Virus record (IMG/VR): IMGVR_UViG_3300020186_000013
Location: 144,146 to 208,145 of that record
Length of the DNA: 64,000 nt
Direction: 5' to 3' (one strand)
Origin: a virus
How positions within the stretch are numbered: position 1 is the stretch's first letter; each line of letters opens with the position of its first letter. This document shows positions 15,650 through 23,232 of the stretch, piece by piece. Position numbers and translations under genes: made by a program. Below the pieces are notes generated by a model. The model saw only the letters and a list, made by a program, of their open reading frames with translations, was not told the origin of the DNA and made no database searches.

Positions 15650-15877
15650 TCATACCTTCTGGTTTCGCACAGCCCACGCGGCGATGCCCGCCTTGGTGAG
15701 GCTCAGCTTCTTGCGGACGCGGGCGGCGTACGTGCGGACAGTTTCGTACCCAAGGTCCAGCTCGTCAGCGATGTGCTGGTAAGTCTTCCCTTCGGCGATC
15801 CCTCGCACCACGGCCAGCTCGCGATCCGACAGTTCCTTGTCGGAAGCCACATCGTTCTCCAATAGAGCTGCCATCAT
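15650..15877 (-). CDS. LuxR/GerE-type helix-turn-helix protein
   Basis: 75 aa from ATG 15877, overlapping the upstream glycosyltransferase stop (ATGATGG). Residues 17-72 match the GerE/LuxR DNA-binding domain: LSDRELAVVRGIAEGKTYQH, then IADELDLGYETVRTYAARV with the usual TVRTYaaRVRKKL recognition helix. There is no sensor domain, so it is a stand-alone HTH like GerE. It may regulate phage or host promoters; its target is unknown. Confidence 0.8.
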   Translation of the reverse strand: MMAALLENDVASDKELSDRELAVVRGIAEGKTYQHIADELDLGYETVRTYAARVRKKLSLTKAGIAAWAVRNQKV

Positions 15878-16761
15878 TGGGAAAGTAACTCCGTAACCCG
15901 CTCCACCTTGTCGTTCGGCTCGCCGACCGGGTAAAGGTCGTCGGGCCACGGCCGGTTCGGGGACGCCTCGTAGGCGATGGCGTCGGAACCGCTGATGGTG
16001 AGTGTGGGTGCATCCCAACGGTAATGAAATGCGAGGAGTTCGTCAATCTTGGCCTTACGGTCTGAGGCCATGATCCAGTCCCGCTTCCGGGCGTTGGGGG
16101 CAGCCGTTGCGATCTGCCGGTGCTGCTCATACCCGCGACCGTTGTCGCCCCGGACGCCGACGATGTGGTGGAACGGCAAACCAGGCACCGTCGCCAGGCG
16201 GACCCGGCTTTCGCCCAGCTTCCGCACCAGGTCGACCAGAGGCTGCTCGCGGTTGCTGTACGAGACCTCGGGCCACAGTTCCCTGCGGCCCATGAGCGTC
16301 GAGATGGCCCCCCGCTCCTCGGGGTGACCGGTGGGGTTCTGGTAGTTGACGAAGAACAGCTCGTGCGAGTCATAGAAGTAGTAGAGGCTGTCCTCCAACA
16401 TCGTCATCGCCTCGGGTACGGTCAGCTGCCGCTTCATCTGGTCCCGGAGACGGTACTCGTGGTTCTGGTTGTCGTCGTCCCAGATCGCCAGGTACTCGCC
16501 GTAGGACATCGCCATCGCGTGCACGACGCCCTCGCACCCGACTCGGACCGATCGCTTATAGACACGGATCTTCACGTCGTGGGGGAGGTTCATGTACATC
16601 CACGACCGAATACCGTCCACGTAGGAGGCGTCGTTGGCGACGATCACCAACTCCTTGTTGGCATAGGACTGACCCTGGAAGTTCAGGATCGCCCGCTGGA
16701 GCAAGCCCCAGCGGTCGGGCTTGCTGACGCACATGCAGCTCACAAGAGGCTCGTCGGACAT
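15874..16761 (-). CDS. Family 2-like (GT-A) glycosyltransferase
   Basis: 295 aa from ATG 16761 (GGGAG upstream; GTG 16767 possible). It begins with a GT-A strand (LVSCMCVSKPDRWGLLQRAI, then FQGQSYANKELVIVANDAS). The metal-binding DxD-type segment is IWDDDNQNHEYRL near residue 97. Related in layout to the 18890-20050 protein (NWEDDENSHPMRL), so the two are probably paralogues. It would transfer a sugar from a nucleotide sugar; acceptor unknown. It is the first of a run of glycan genes. Confidence 0.75.
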   Translation of the reverse strand: MSDEPLVSCMCVSKPDRWGLLQRAILNFQGQSYANKELVIVANDASYVDGIRSWMYMNLPHDVKIRVYKRSVRVGCEGVVHAMAMSYGEYLAIWDDDNQNHEYRLRDQMKRQLTVPEAMTMLEDSLYYFYDSHELFFVNYQNPTGHPEERGAISTLMGRRELWPEVSYSNREQPLVDLVRKLGESRVRLATVPGLPFHHIVGVRGDNGRGYEQHRQIATAAPNARKRDWIMASDRKAKIDELLAFHYRWDAPTLTISGSDAIAYEASPNRPWPDDLYPVGEPNDKVERVTELLSQ

Positions 16762-16770
16762 GTCCACTCC

Positions 16771-17355
16771 CTATGCGACCCCGCTGACGACCAGCGAGTC
16801 GGCCATGTGTTTCGTCTCTTCACTCTCCCGGAGGTCCAGGGCTTCGATGGAGTTGACCCGAACCATGCGGGAATTGCGAGAGCACTTTGTCCAGTTCGCC
16901 GTCCGGTGAGCAATGATCCCGTCGACCCGAACGTCCACGTCACAAAGGTCGAACTTGCTGACCCCCATGTCGACGTACGCCTGCTTACGGAGCGTGGTAA
17001 CGGCGAGGTCCACCTTGGTGTGCTTCAAGTGCTCCAGACACTCCTCGGCCCGGATCAGGTCCATGAACGGCGTGCAGGCGTTGATGAGGACGGCCGATGC
17101 GTGCTTGCCTTGGCGGGCATGGCCGGCCAAGATCTCGTCCCACTTCGAGTCGTCCTTCTCAGGGAGGGAGACGAACAGGTTGGCGTCGAGGAGTTCCTGG
17201 CACTGGGGGAGGTACTTCTCGAACGTCACGCAGGCGACGCGGCCAACGCCACGGACCTCGGAGATCTTCTTGAAAACTCTCTCCACGACAGGGAGGGAGC
17301 CGAGCCAGGTGAAGACGACGGGGTCAAGGGCAAGGACGCAGGCGAGGGTCGACAT
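16771..17355 (-). CDS. Nucleotide-sugar synthetase-like (cytidylyltransferase-type) protein
   Basis: 194 aa. The pattern LPVVERVFKKISEV..VACVT, then AVLINACTPFMDLIRAEECL and VDLAVTTL, resembles the 'GkPLIewvi...LLQPTSPLRtaedI...ADSVVSV' layout of CMP-NeuAc/KDO synthetases. The N-terminal nucleotide-binding 'PARxGSKxxxxKN' signature is missing, so it may be inactive, have other chemistry, or be a different GT-A protein. It lies 9 nt upstream of a glycosyltransferase and 3 nt after an anchored protein gene. Confidence 0.45.
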   Translation of the reverse strand: MSTLACVLALDPVVFTWLGSLPVVERVFKKISEVRGVGRVACVTFEKYLPQCQELLDANLFVSLPEKDDSKWDEILAGHARQGKHASAVLINACTPFMDLIRAEECLEHLKHTKVDLAVTTLRKQAYVDMGVSKFDLCDVDVRVDGIIAHRTANWTKCSRNSRMVRVNSIEALDLRESEETKHMADSLVVSGVA

Positions 17356-17357
17356 TA

Positions 17358-18014
17358 TTACTCCATTGATTTCGGGGGAGGTGGTCGCGGTCGGGGCGGC
17401 TTACTTTCTTTAGGCCGATCCCGTTCGCGTCGCTCGATTTTGCCGTTCACGTGGTAGACGGTCGAGGCCCCGTCTTCGTTCAACACAACAAGTCTGTCTG
17501 CGGCGGTGAAGGTGATGACCAGGCCCTTGGGAATGTCTACAACGCCGTCGTCGAGTACCACCAGTTGGCCCAGCCCCTCCTTCTGCGTGACGACCGGCGT
17601 CGACGAGCGTCGCAACCGCTCCCCGATCCGTTTGTTCAGTTCTCTCTCGTCGGGCAAGGCGGCTTGCGTGCGGTCAACCAACTCCTGTCGGCCGTCGGGG
17701 CCGTCGAGGTAACTGGTCCCATCGGGGTTGACGACAACGGAGTAGCCCGGTGCCCCCGCGATCAGGGTGCGGCGAGGCTGAGGTTTCAAATCGTCCCGGA
17801 CTTCCCGTGGCATTGACGCCACGGGCAAGGACAGGGCGAAGGGTGCGGTGGTTCGAGGCTCGGGAATCCGTTCCCTCGGTGGCTGTCGCGGCTCGGGCGT
17901 CCGTTCGGCGTCGGGCAACCCCACGACCAGTAGGGTGACCATCCCGCCGAGACCGCCCGAGATCAGCACGCCGCAGAAAAGAACGGTCCAGAGGTTGGAC
18001 CGTTTACGCCTCAT
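17358..18014 (-). CDS. Membrane-anchored hypothetical protein
   Basis: 218 aa. A basic N-terminus (MRRKRSN), then one transmembrane segment (WTVLFCGVLISGGLGGMVTL, residues 9-32), then a Pro/Arg-rich linker and a globular part with short beta strands (LVVLDDGVVDIPKGLVITF). It ends in a Pro-rich basic tail. It is probably an envelope-anchored protein facing the periplasm. Its ATG overlaps the sulfotransferase stop (TAATG). Confidence 0.65.
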   Translation of the reverse strand: MRRKRSNLWTVLFCGVLISGGLGGMVTLLVVGLPDAERTPEPRQPPRERIPEPRTTAPFALSLPVASMPREVRDDLKPQPRRTLIAGAPGYSVVVNPDGTSYLDGPDGRQELVDRTQAALPDERELNKRIGERLRRSSTPVVTQKEGLGQLVVLDDGVVDIPKGLVITFTAADRLVVLNEDGASTVYHVNGKIERRERDRPKESKPPRPRPPPPKSME

Positions 18015-18823
18015 TAGAAGAGATCCTCCGCAGCGAGGTGCTGCCGAACGATGCTGGGGCCGGACTTGAGCAGCTCATCGTAGTTGATGATCCGCTCCTG
18101 CATGGAGCGGTTCCGCAAGCGGCGGATGTTGGGACGCGGGATGCGACGCGGTGACAGGTCGAGGAACTCGAACACCCGCTGCATCTCACTCTCGAAGTGC
18201 AGAGTCAGATCCTTGTACCGGACGAGGAGCTGGTCCTCGCTGCTGGCCTGGACCTTGGCCCGTGTCGACTCCCAGTCCCACACGAAGGCCGTCAGCTCAG
18301 CCGAGTCAAGGCGAATCGCTGAAGGGCGGACGTGGGACAGAGGTTCGCCGCCGCCGACGAACCACCGCTGGGTCTTCTCGGCCTGCTTCTTCGACACGAA
18401 ACAAGCAATCGGGTTACGGAGGACGTGGACGACACAGAAGTCGCCCTCGTGCGTCCGCTGCTTGAACAGGTCGTACAGCTCGTACTGTCGCACCGCCGCG
18501 TACGGGGTACGGACGCCGATCACCCGTTCGTCGTGGAGCGGGTTGTCGAACACCTGGTTGGCCAGGTAGCGGTTAGGATTGGTCTCGGGCGTGAACCACT
18601 CGGGCAGCCGAGCGGGGTCCCGCGTCGGGCCGAAGTATTCCTCGTGGGACGCCCGACGGATCGCCTCACTCGGGTTGAACAGGTTAAGGTGGCAAACCGC
18701 CTCCCCAAGCTGATTGATGACGCCCTGAACAACCGCCGCACCGCTCCGCACCTCGCCGACCAGGGCGAAGTTGAGGACAGTCGCCGGTCGTTTGGACGAA
18801 GACGCTGACATGGCACTTAACAT
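18014..18823 (-). CDS. Sulfotransferase-like protein
   Basis: 269 aa. Residues about 19-40 (FALVGEVRSGAAVVQGVINQ) match the 5'-phosphosulfate loop of PAPS-dependent sulfotransferases (usually 'vGxpRSGTTll'), with A-A-V in place of T-T. Residues about 128-146 (CVVHVLRNPIACFVSKKQAE) match the 3'-phosphate-binding 'RdPrdv..S' segment. The C-terminal half has the usual 'Yedl...e..l..if.FLdl' stretch (VRYKDLTLHFESEMQRVFEF). It would sulfate a sugar or peptide; acceptor unknown. The altered loop lowers certainty of activity. Confidence 0.7.
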   Translation of the reverse strand: MLSAMSASSSKRPATVLNFALVGEVRSGAAVVQGVINQLGEAVCHLNLFNPSEAIRRASHEEYFGPTRDPARLPEWFTPETNPNRYLANQVFDNPLHDERVIGVRTPYAAVRQYELYDLFKQRTHEGDFCVVHVLRNPIACFVSKKQAEKTQRWFVGGGEPLSHVRPSAIRLDSAELTAFVWDWESTRAKVQASSEDQLLVRYKDLTLHFESEMQRVFEFLDLSPRRIPRPNIRRLRNRSMQERIINYDELLKSGPSIVRQHLAAEDLF

Positions 18824-18889
18824 CCTTCAAATCTCCGTGAAGGTAGTGGACTCGCCCTGGCATACTAGCCGTGGCAGTTGATACAAAAC

Positions 18890-20050
18890 TCAGACGACAG
18901 GTGCAGTCCTTACACCCGTCACGAGATCCGTCTCGTCCACAACCCTCTTGGTCGCCTTCAACCCCAATCCGTAGGTGTCGCACAACGCGGTCAGGTACGC
19001 CACGTCCGCGTCCCCGAACCCGCAGTAACCCTTGTACTCGGGACCGCCGAAGGCCCCCATGAACTCCTCCTGGGGCCGTCGGTTGCGGTCGTAGTAGAAC
19101 CCGACCGACAGCATGTGGGCCGGCAGCACGTCGCCGACGAGCACGCCCACGGCCGGGACCGGTGCGTTGTCGATGACGACCCGCTTGTGAGCGGAGTGCT
19201 TCTTCCAGAACTCGGTCAGCTCGTCGTCGGCGTCCTCGTCGTACCGCTGGTGACTCCGCACGTGGAGCATCGTCGTGCTAATCCCGTTTTCGTCCTCGTG
19301 CAGGAAGATCGTCGACGTCTTGATGTTGATGCGGACCTGCCGCTTGAGCATCGTCGTCAGCGAGTCCGTGCGGAGGGCCATCTGGTACATGAGCCGCATC
19401 GGGTGCGAGTTCTCATCGTCCTCCCAGTTGGCGATGTAGTCCCCCGTGGCGATCTTGAGCCCCTCGTTTCGCATCGCCCCGTAGCCCATGAGTGGCACAC
19501 GGTGCTCGGTAATCTCGGGGTGGTCCCACGGCACCACGATCGTCGGCAGGGACACCTCCTTCGTGACGCCGTTTGCGTCCGTGGTGGTGACGACCTCGGG
19601 CACCGGGTCGATGCCGTTGATAATGATGAGTTGCTTGCGGGGGTAGACCTGCTTGAGGAAGCAGGTGACGGCCTGCCGGGCGTGGTTCACCCGACGCGGG
19701 TCCTTGATGACCATCAGGGCCGTGACCATCGGCTGCCGCACCGACGGGGGCGGCAGGTTCGCCCGAGGTGAGGCAGCCACCGTTGGAACTGGCCGCTCGG
19801 TGAGGGCAGCCACACGCGGGACCACGGCGGACTCTTCGGGCAGCGACTCGACCTGGGTGACCCGTCGCTCAGACTTCGGGGCATCCGGTATTGACGATGA
19901 GGCCATGATCGTGCCGGGCTTGATGGCCGGGACGACCCCCAGTCTCTCCTGCTCCTTCTTCTTCTCCAGCATCGCCGCGAGTTGTTCAGAACTCATGGCC
20001 TGCAAAAAGGCTTCCATGGGCAGACGTGCGGTCGCTTGAGACGTAGACAT
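18890..20050 (-). CDS. Family 2-like (GT-A) glycosyltransferase with N-terminal extension
   Basis: 386 aa. The first 105 residues are a Lys/Glu and Pro-rich extension. The catalytic domain begins MVTALMVIKDPRRVNHARQA, then YPRKQLIIINGID, with the acidic metal site NWEDDENSHPMRL near residue 240. It resembles the 15874-16761 protein. GGAG lies 6 nt before ATG 20050. It probably uses a nucleotide sugar to modify a surface or virion acceptor. Confidence 0.75.
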   Translation of the reverse strand: MSTSQATARLPMEAFLQAMSSEQLAAMLEKKKEQERLGVVPAIKPGTIMASSSIPDAPKSERRVTQVESLPEESAVVPRVAALTERPVPTVAASPRANLPPPSVRQPMVTALMVIKDPRRVNHARQAVTCFLKQVYPRKQLIIINGIDPVPEVVTTTDANGVTKEVSLPTIVVPWDHPEITEHRVPLMGYGAMRNEGLKIATGDYIANWEDDENSHPMRLMYQMALRTDSLTTMLKRQVRINIKTSTIFLHEDENGISTTMLHVRSHQRYDEDADDELTEFWKKHSAHKRVVIDNAPVPAVGVLVGDVLPAHMLSVGFYYDRNRRPQEEFMGAFGGPEYKGYCGFGDADVAYLTALCDTYGLGLKATKRVVDETDLVTGVRTAPVV

Positions 20051-20141
20051 CTTGTCTCCGACAGGGATGACTCACCAAACAGTTGATTGGGCAACATTAC
20101 CCGAAAAGGGGACACCCGGCAAGCGAAGTTGGCCTGATAAG

Positions 20142-20185
20142 TGCGTTAAGCCCTCATTTGAGAGCTCAACCAACGGCTTAACGCA
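20142..20185 (-). other. Extended RNA hairpin between genes
   Basis: TGCGTTAAGCC (20142-20152) pairs with GGCTTAACGCA (20175-20185), with an inner TTGAG/CTCAA stem. It lies in the 150-nt gap between 20201-20878 and 18890-20050. There is no T-run on the minus strand, so it is not a plain terminator. Confidence 0.5.
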
Positions 20186-20200
20186 AAAACGCACGAGAGC

Positions 20201-20878
20201 TTACGCCTCGGCGGATTTCGGCATTTCCACTGGGAACTCACAAAAACCAGGCGAAACGCGAGGCTCACGAGGCACACCCTCCTCATCGGCGTACACGGCC
20301 TTGGCAGCGTCCACGTCGAGTTGAGCACTGTACTTCTCCCAAGCGAGAACCTTGGCCTCCATTTCGGGTGACAACATGGTCTCACCGGGTTCGACGGCGA
20401 TGTCAACCTGCGGCAGCTTCTGCTTACACTGACGCACAGCGTAAACGTCATGTCCGGAGACGAGGGGCTCGGGGTGGTGGGTAGTGTCGACCGTGATGTC
20501 GCCGCCCATCGCTTTTTCGAGCCTGGTCACGGGCCGAGCGTGGATGCTCGCGTCACCATCGTCTTTCTTGTAGGACACGACCATCGGCCCCACTTCCACG
20601 CCGTGAACGAGTGTGGAACTGTGTCCCGCGTCAGCCTGCTTGACGGCGTACTGCATCGCCTGCTGGAGGCCGAAGTGCGGGTTGTGGATGGTCGCAATGC
20701 CGTCCCGCACCATGGGCTTAGGCTCGGCCTCTTCGAGGTCGTGCGGCAGTTGCACTGGCACCCGCTCGACAGTCGGCAACTCGGGCACGCGGAGCAGCCC
20801 CAACGTGCGGTAGACCGCCAGCACGCACAGCACCGCCAAGCACAGCAAGATCCCGGTAAGGATCACGGTAACGTCCAT
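20201..20878 (-). CDS. Hypothetical protein with N-terminal membrane anchor
   Basis: 225 aa from ATG 20878 (GGAG 6 nt upstream; the longer frame would need a TTG). Residues 3-22 are a transmembrane segment (VTVILTGILLCLAVLCVLAV). The rest is soluble and acidic, with His-rich and Asp-rich patches (HNPHFGLQQAMQYAVKQADA, DTTHHPEPLV). No family recognised. It sits alone between a terminator and a structured gap. Confidence 0.65.
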   Translation of the reverse strand: MDVTVILTGILLCLAVLCVLAVYRTLGLLRVPELPTVERVPVQLPHDLEEAEPKPMVRDGIATIHNPHFGLQQAMQYAVKQADAGHSSTLVHGVEVGPMVVSYKKDDGDASIHARPVTRLEKAMGGDITVDTTHHPEPLVSGHDVYAVRQCKQKLPQVDIAVEPGETMLSPEMEAKVLAWEKYSAQLDVDAAKAVYADEEGVPREPRVSPGFCEFPVEMPKSAEA

Positions 20879-20899
20879 ATGCGACTCCAATGGGTAAAA

Positions 20900-20931
20900 G
20901 AAAGAACGGCCCCAGCTTAGCTGGAGCCGTT
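20900..20931 (-). terminator. Intrinsic terminator
   Basis: On the minus strand AACGGCtCCAGC pairs with GCTGGgGCCGTT around a 3-nt loop (one mismatch), followed by CTTTCTTTTA. It lies 12 nt downstream of the folded element at 20943-21040. Confidence 0.65.
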
Positions 20932-20942
20932 CGTGTGGTCGA

Positions 20943-21040
20943 GTCAGGTGAGGACAAAAGACAACGAGTCTATCTCGGCCGTCATTCCCAGTGGTGTAAC
21001 TTAGGGTTTTCGTGACAGTAACCGAGAATCCTCACCTGAC
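20943..21040 (-). ncRNA. Candidate structured RNA
   Basis: A nested set of pairings over 98 nt: GTCAGGTGAGGA (20943-20954) with TCCTCACCTGAC (21029-21040), then TCTCGG (20973-20978) with CCGAGA (21022-21027), then GTCA (20981-20984) with TGAC (21013-21016). It lies between the stop of the 290-aa gene and a terminator, so it could be a 3'-UTR-derived RNA. No known RNA family recognised. Confidence 0.4.
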
Positions 21041-21050
21041 CCTTATCGGG

Positions 21051-21923
21051 TCACACCTTTACGGTGCGGGCGATGGCTTGTCGCGTCTCGGACAGGCCGT
21101 TCTTCGCCGCCGGTGTGTTGGTGAGGCACTCCAAGATCTGCCACTCCTCGGGGGTCGGTGGCGGGTCGAACGTGCGGAGGTGAGTGGTCACCTGGTCCCA
21201 AACCTTCCATTGGCCCTGGAGGTCGGCGATCGGGATCGTGCACTTGGACGTCGGTCCGAAGGCCACGTCGGACTCGACGATGCGGATACGAGGGGGCTCG
21301 GCCATGACTGCCTTCCATTCTTGGGTGTTGGGGTTGCACCCGTTCGCCACGTAGTCCTTCACCGCCCGGATCTGGTTCTCCCAGTAGGCGATGAACTCGG
21401 CTGCGGCCTCGGGTGTGGCGGACGCCATGCGGCGGCTGGCAGGGGTGTCGTCGGAGCAGCCGCCGTACGGCGACCGGAGGAAGAAGATGGTCTCCTGGGT
21501 CTTGTCGGGCCAGCACTCGGTGTCGAAGCCGACTTCCCGGAACGTGTCCTTGACGATCTTCTTACCGGGGCAGCCCTCGACCGCGATGCTCGTTATCTCG
21601 TCCGGCACAGTGGTAGTCTCCAGGCACTTTTGGTGGGCGAACTCTTCGCCGTAGTTGAACACGAACACGCCCTTAGCCTGATACGATCCTCGGCAAACCC
21701 GACAGACGTTGAGGAGCTGAGCCTCCTTGACGCTGAGTGTGCCGGTCATCCTCGCCAGGCACGCGGCACGAAGCTCTTTCATCTTCGCACGCATGTGGGC
21801 CAGCTGGTCCTCGTGCGTGTGGTACGCCGCACGAAGCCACTTCAGGGCTTCCTTGTCGCCGTACTTGAGCACTCGCTCGATCTGCTCGTTGGCCTGCTTG
21901 ATCTCTTCGTCTGTGCGTGGCAT
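21051..21923 (-). CDS. Hypothetical protein with Cys cluster
   Basis: 290 aa, not recognised. The N-terminal 60 residues are a charged helix (DEEIKQANEQIERVLKYGDK). A Cys/His cluster follows (CRVCRGSYQAKGVF, then FAHQKC around residues 75-100) that looks like a zinc site. The remainder is mixed, with no enzyme motif. Start ATG 21923, just downstream of the tRNA-Arg gene. Confidence 0.7.
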   Translation of the reverse strand: MPRTDEEIKQANEQIERVLKYGDKEALKWLRAAYHTHEDQLAHMRAKMKELRAACLARMTGTLSVKEAQLLNVCRVCRGSYQAKGVFVFNYGEEFAHQKCLETTTVPDEITSIAVEGCPGKKIVKDTFREVGFDTECWPDKTQETIFFLRSPYGGCSDDTPASRRMASATPEAAAEFIAYWENQIRAVKDYVANGCNPNTQEWKAVMAEPPRIRIVESDVAFGPTSKCTIPIADLQGQWKVWDQVTTHLRTFDPPPTPEEWQILECLTNTPAAKNGLSETRQAIARTVKV

Positions 21924-21931
21924 GGAGTTGA

Positions 21932-22005
21932 ACCCACCGGCGGGACTCGAACCCGCATAATCCCGCTTAGAAGGCGGTCGCTCTACGCGATTGAGCTACG
22001 GGAGG
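21932..22005 (-). tRNA. tRNA-Arg (TCT)
   Basis: Cloverleaf read on the minus strand: acceptor CCTCCCG/CGGTGGG (one mismatch), D-arm GCTC/GAGC, anticodon loop CTTCTAA (anticodon TCT), T-arm GCGGG-TTCGAGT-CCCGC. No encoded CCA. It decodes AGA, a codon rare in GC-rich genomes. Confidence 0.85.
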
Positions 22006-22009
22006 ATAG

Positions 22010-22081
22010 TCGGGGTGGCAGGACTCGAACCTGCGACTTCATGGTTATGAGCCATGCGAGCTGCCTCTGCTCTACACCCCA
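22010..22081 (-). tRNA. tRNA-Met (CAT)
   Basis: Cloverleaf on the minus strand: acceptor TGGGGTG/CACCCCG with a U1-G72 wobble, D-arm GAGC/GCTC, anticodon arm CATGG-CTCATAA-CCATG (anticodon CAT), T-arm GCAGG-TTCGAGT-CCTGC. No CCA. It could also be a tRNA-Ile2 whose CAT is modified to lysidine; the anticodon stem lacks the GGG/CCC of initiators. Confidence 0.85.
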
Positions 22082-22087
22082 ATAGTA

Positions 22088-22207
22088 CGTCTGCTGCATC
22101 CAAGGACTACAGCAGACGCCCTGTGGCCACGCTGGCGATCCTTCGCCACCGCGACAGCGGAGAATCTACCCAAGGCGGTAGACCCGCACAAGTCCAAAAG
22201 CCAGTTT
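22088..22207 (-). other. Leader region with three hairpins upstream of the tRNAs
   Basis: On the minus strand this gap carries TCTACC/GGTAGA, then TGGCGA/TCGCCA (4-nt loop), then CGTCTGCTG/CAGCAGACG (22088-22118, 9 bp) directly before tRNA-Met. It may be a processing region of the tRNA transcript. No gene seen. Confidence 0.4.
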
Positions 22208-22441
22208 CTACACCTTCATCGCGACCTTCTTCGCTTCCTTGATCATCGCGTCGATGACGGTGTCTAGCCGCTTGTGCAAGTTGCACCGCAGACGCGGGTG
22301 GTCGATCACGGTCGGCGTCATCGACATCACCTGGGACGACTCGACGTCGGAGCACTTCTCAGCCCGCCCGTCGAACGTGACCACGTACACCTCGCACTTG
22401 ACTAGGACCGTTGCCATTTTGATTTCGTCGGCGTTGAGCAT
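22208..22441 (-). CDS. Small hypothetical protein
   Basis: 77 aa from ATG 22441, 5 nt after the preceding stop; the ribosome binding site is weak. MLNADEIKMATVLVKCEVYV, then a conserved-looking strand/helix pattern and a Lys-rich end (AMIKEAKKVAMKV). Not recognised. Its stop TAG is the first codon of a partial copy of the 16-bp repeat. Confidence 0.55.
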   Translation of the reverse strand: MLNADEIKMATVLVKCEVYVVTFDGRAEKCSDVESSQVMSMTPTVIDHPRLRCNLHKRLDTVIDAMIKEAKKVAMKV

Positions 22442-22446
22442 GGTGA

Positions 22447-23232
22447 CTACTTCTCTGGTGTGATCGACTCCTTTGCTAATGTAGGCCCGCTGACGTGTTC
22501 CAACCACACCTGATACACCGCCAAGACGGTTGCCAGCCGAACGCCGGGCCGATTGTTGAAGTACGTGTAGTCGTCGTGGTGGGCCGGGTTCCACCGGCTG
22601 TTCTGCAACGCCCCGCCGTCCTGGGTGCCGTGGCCGATGTGGTGTACGACGCTGCCGCAGTCCGTAGTCTCGTCCGTAAATAGCTGCATGTCCCGAAACA
22701 GCGACGACAGGAAGTAGGCAGCGAAGTAGTTGCCGTCGGTGACGTTACGGACGTGCTCGGTCTCACGGAACACGGACCGGAAGAACTCGGGCGTCACCCG
22801 CAGCCAGTCGAGGTCGACGACGCCAAAGTTGAACCAGTTGGGCCAGTAGTCATCACCGCCGTGGTTGCCCATCCACGTGCCCGCGTGCTTGCCCCTGTTG
22901 CTTAACTCGGACACGAACCGACACACTTCTCGCTTATCGAGCAAGACCATGTCGTCGTGCATGAGTAAGGCGTACCTGGCATCGCTCTTGATGGCCGCTG
23001 CGAGGCCCAGCAGGTTGCCCATGACGTGGTGCAGGTTGACCTGCGTCCACAGGTGGGTGTTAAGGCTGTCCGCTTCCTTGGTCGGCGGGCCGTTGGACCC
23101 GAGCGGGTCGTTGTCGACCACGATCGTCTGCATCGACCCGCACGTGGACTTGAGGGCCAGGTCCAGGTACTTGCGGCCAGGCTTGTACTCCCCGGCCGCG
23201 ACGATCACTACTGCCATCTCATCCCACGTCAT
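22447..23232 (-). CDS. GT-A glycosyltransferase-like protein
   Basis: 261 aa (ATG 23232; ATG 23217 is an alternative overlapping the upstream stop). The layout starts MAVVIVAAGEYKPGRKYLDL, then MQTIVVDNDP, and has an acidic site MHDDMVLLDKREV near residue 93, as in family 2 glycosyltransferases. The region GTWMGNHGGDDYWPNWFNFG is aromatic-rich. His-rich stretches late in the sequence (GSVVHHIGHGTQDGG) may form part of the acceptor site. It overlaps the GT-D gene upstream, suggesting joint translation. Confidence 0.65.
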   Translation of the reverse strand: MTWDEMAVVIVAAGEYKPGRKYLDLALKSTCGSMQTIVVDNDPLGSNGPPTKEADSLNTHLWTQVNLHHVMGNLLGLAAAIKSDARYALLMHDDMVLLDKREVCRFVSELSNRGKHAGTWMGNHGGDDYWPNWFNFGVVDLDWLRVTPEFFRSVFRETEHVRNVTDGNYFAAYFLSSLFRDMQLFTDETTDCGSVVHHIGHGTQDGGALQNSRWNPAHHDDYTYFNNRPGVRLATVLAVYQVWLEHVSGPTLAKESITPEK

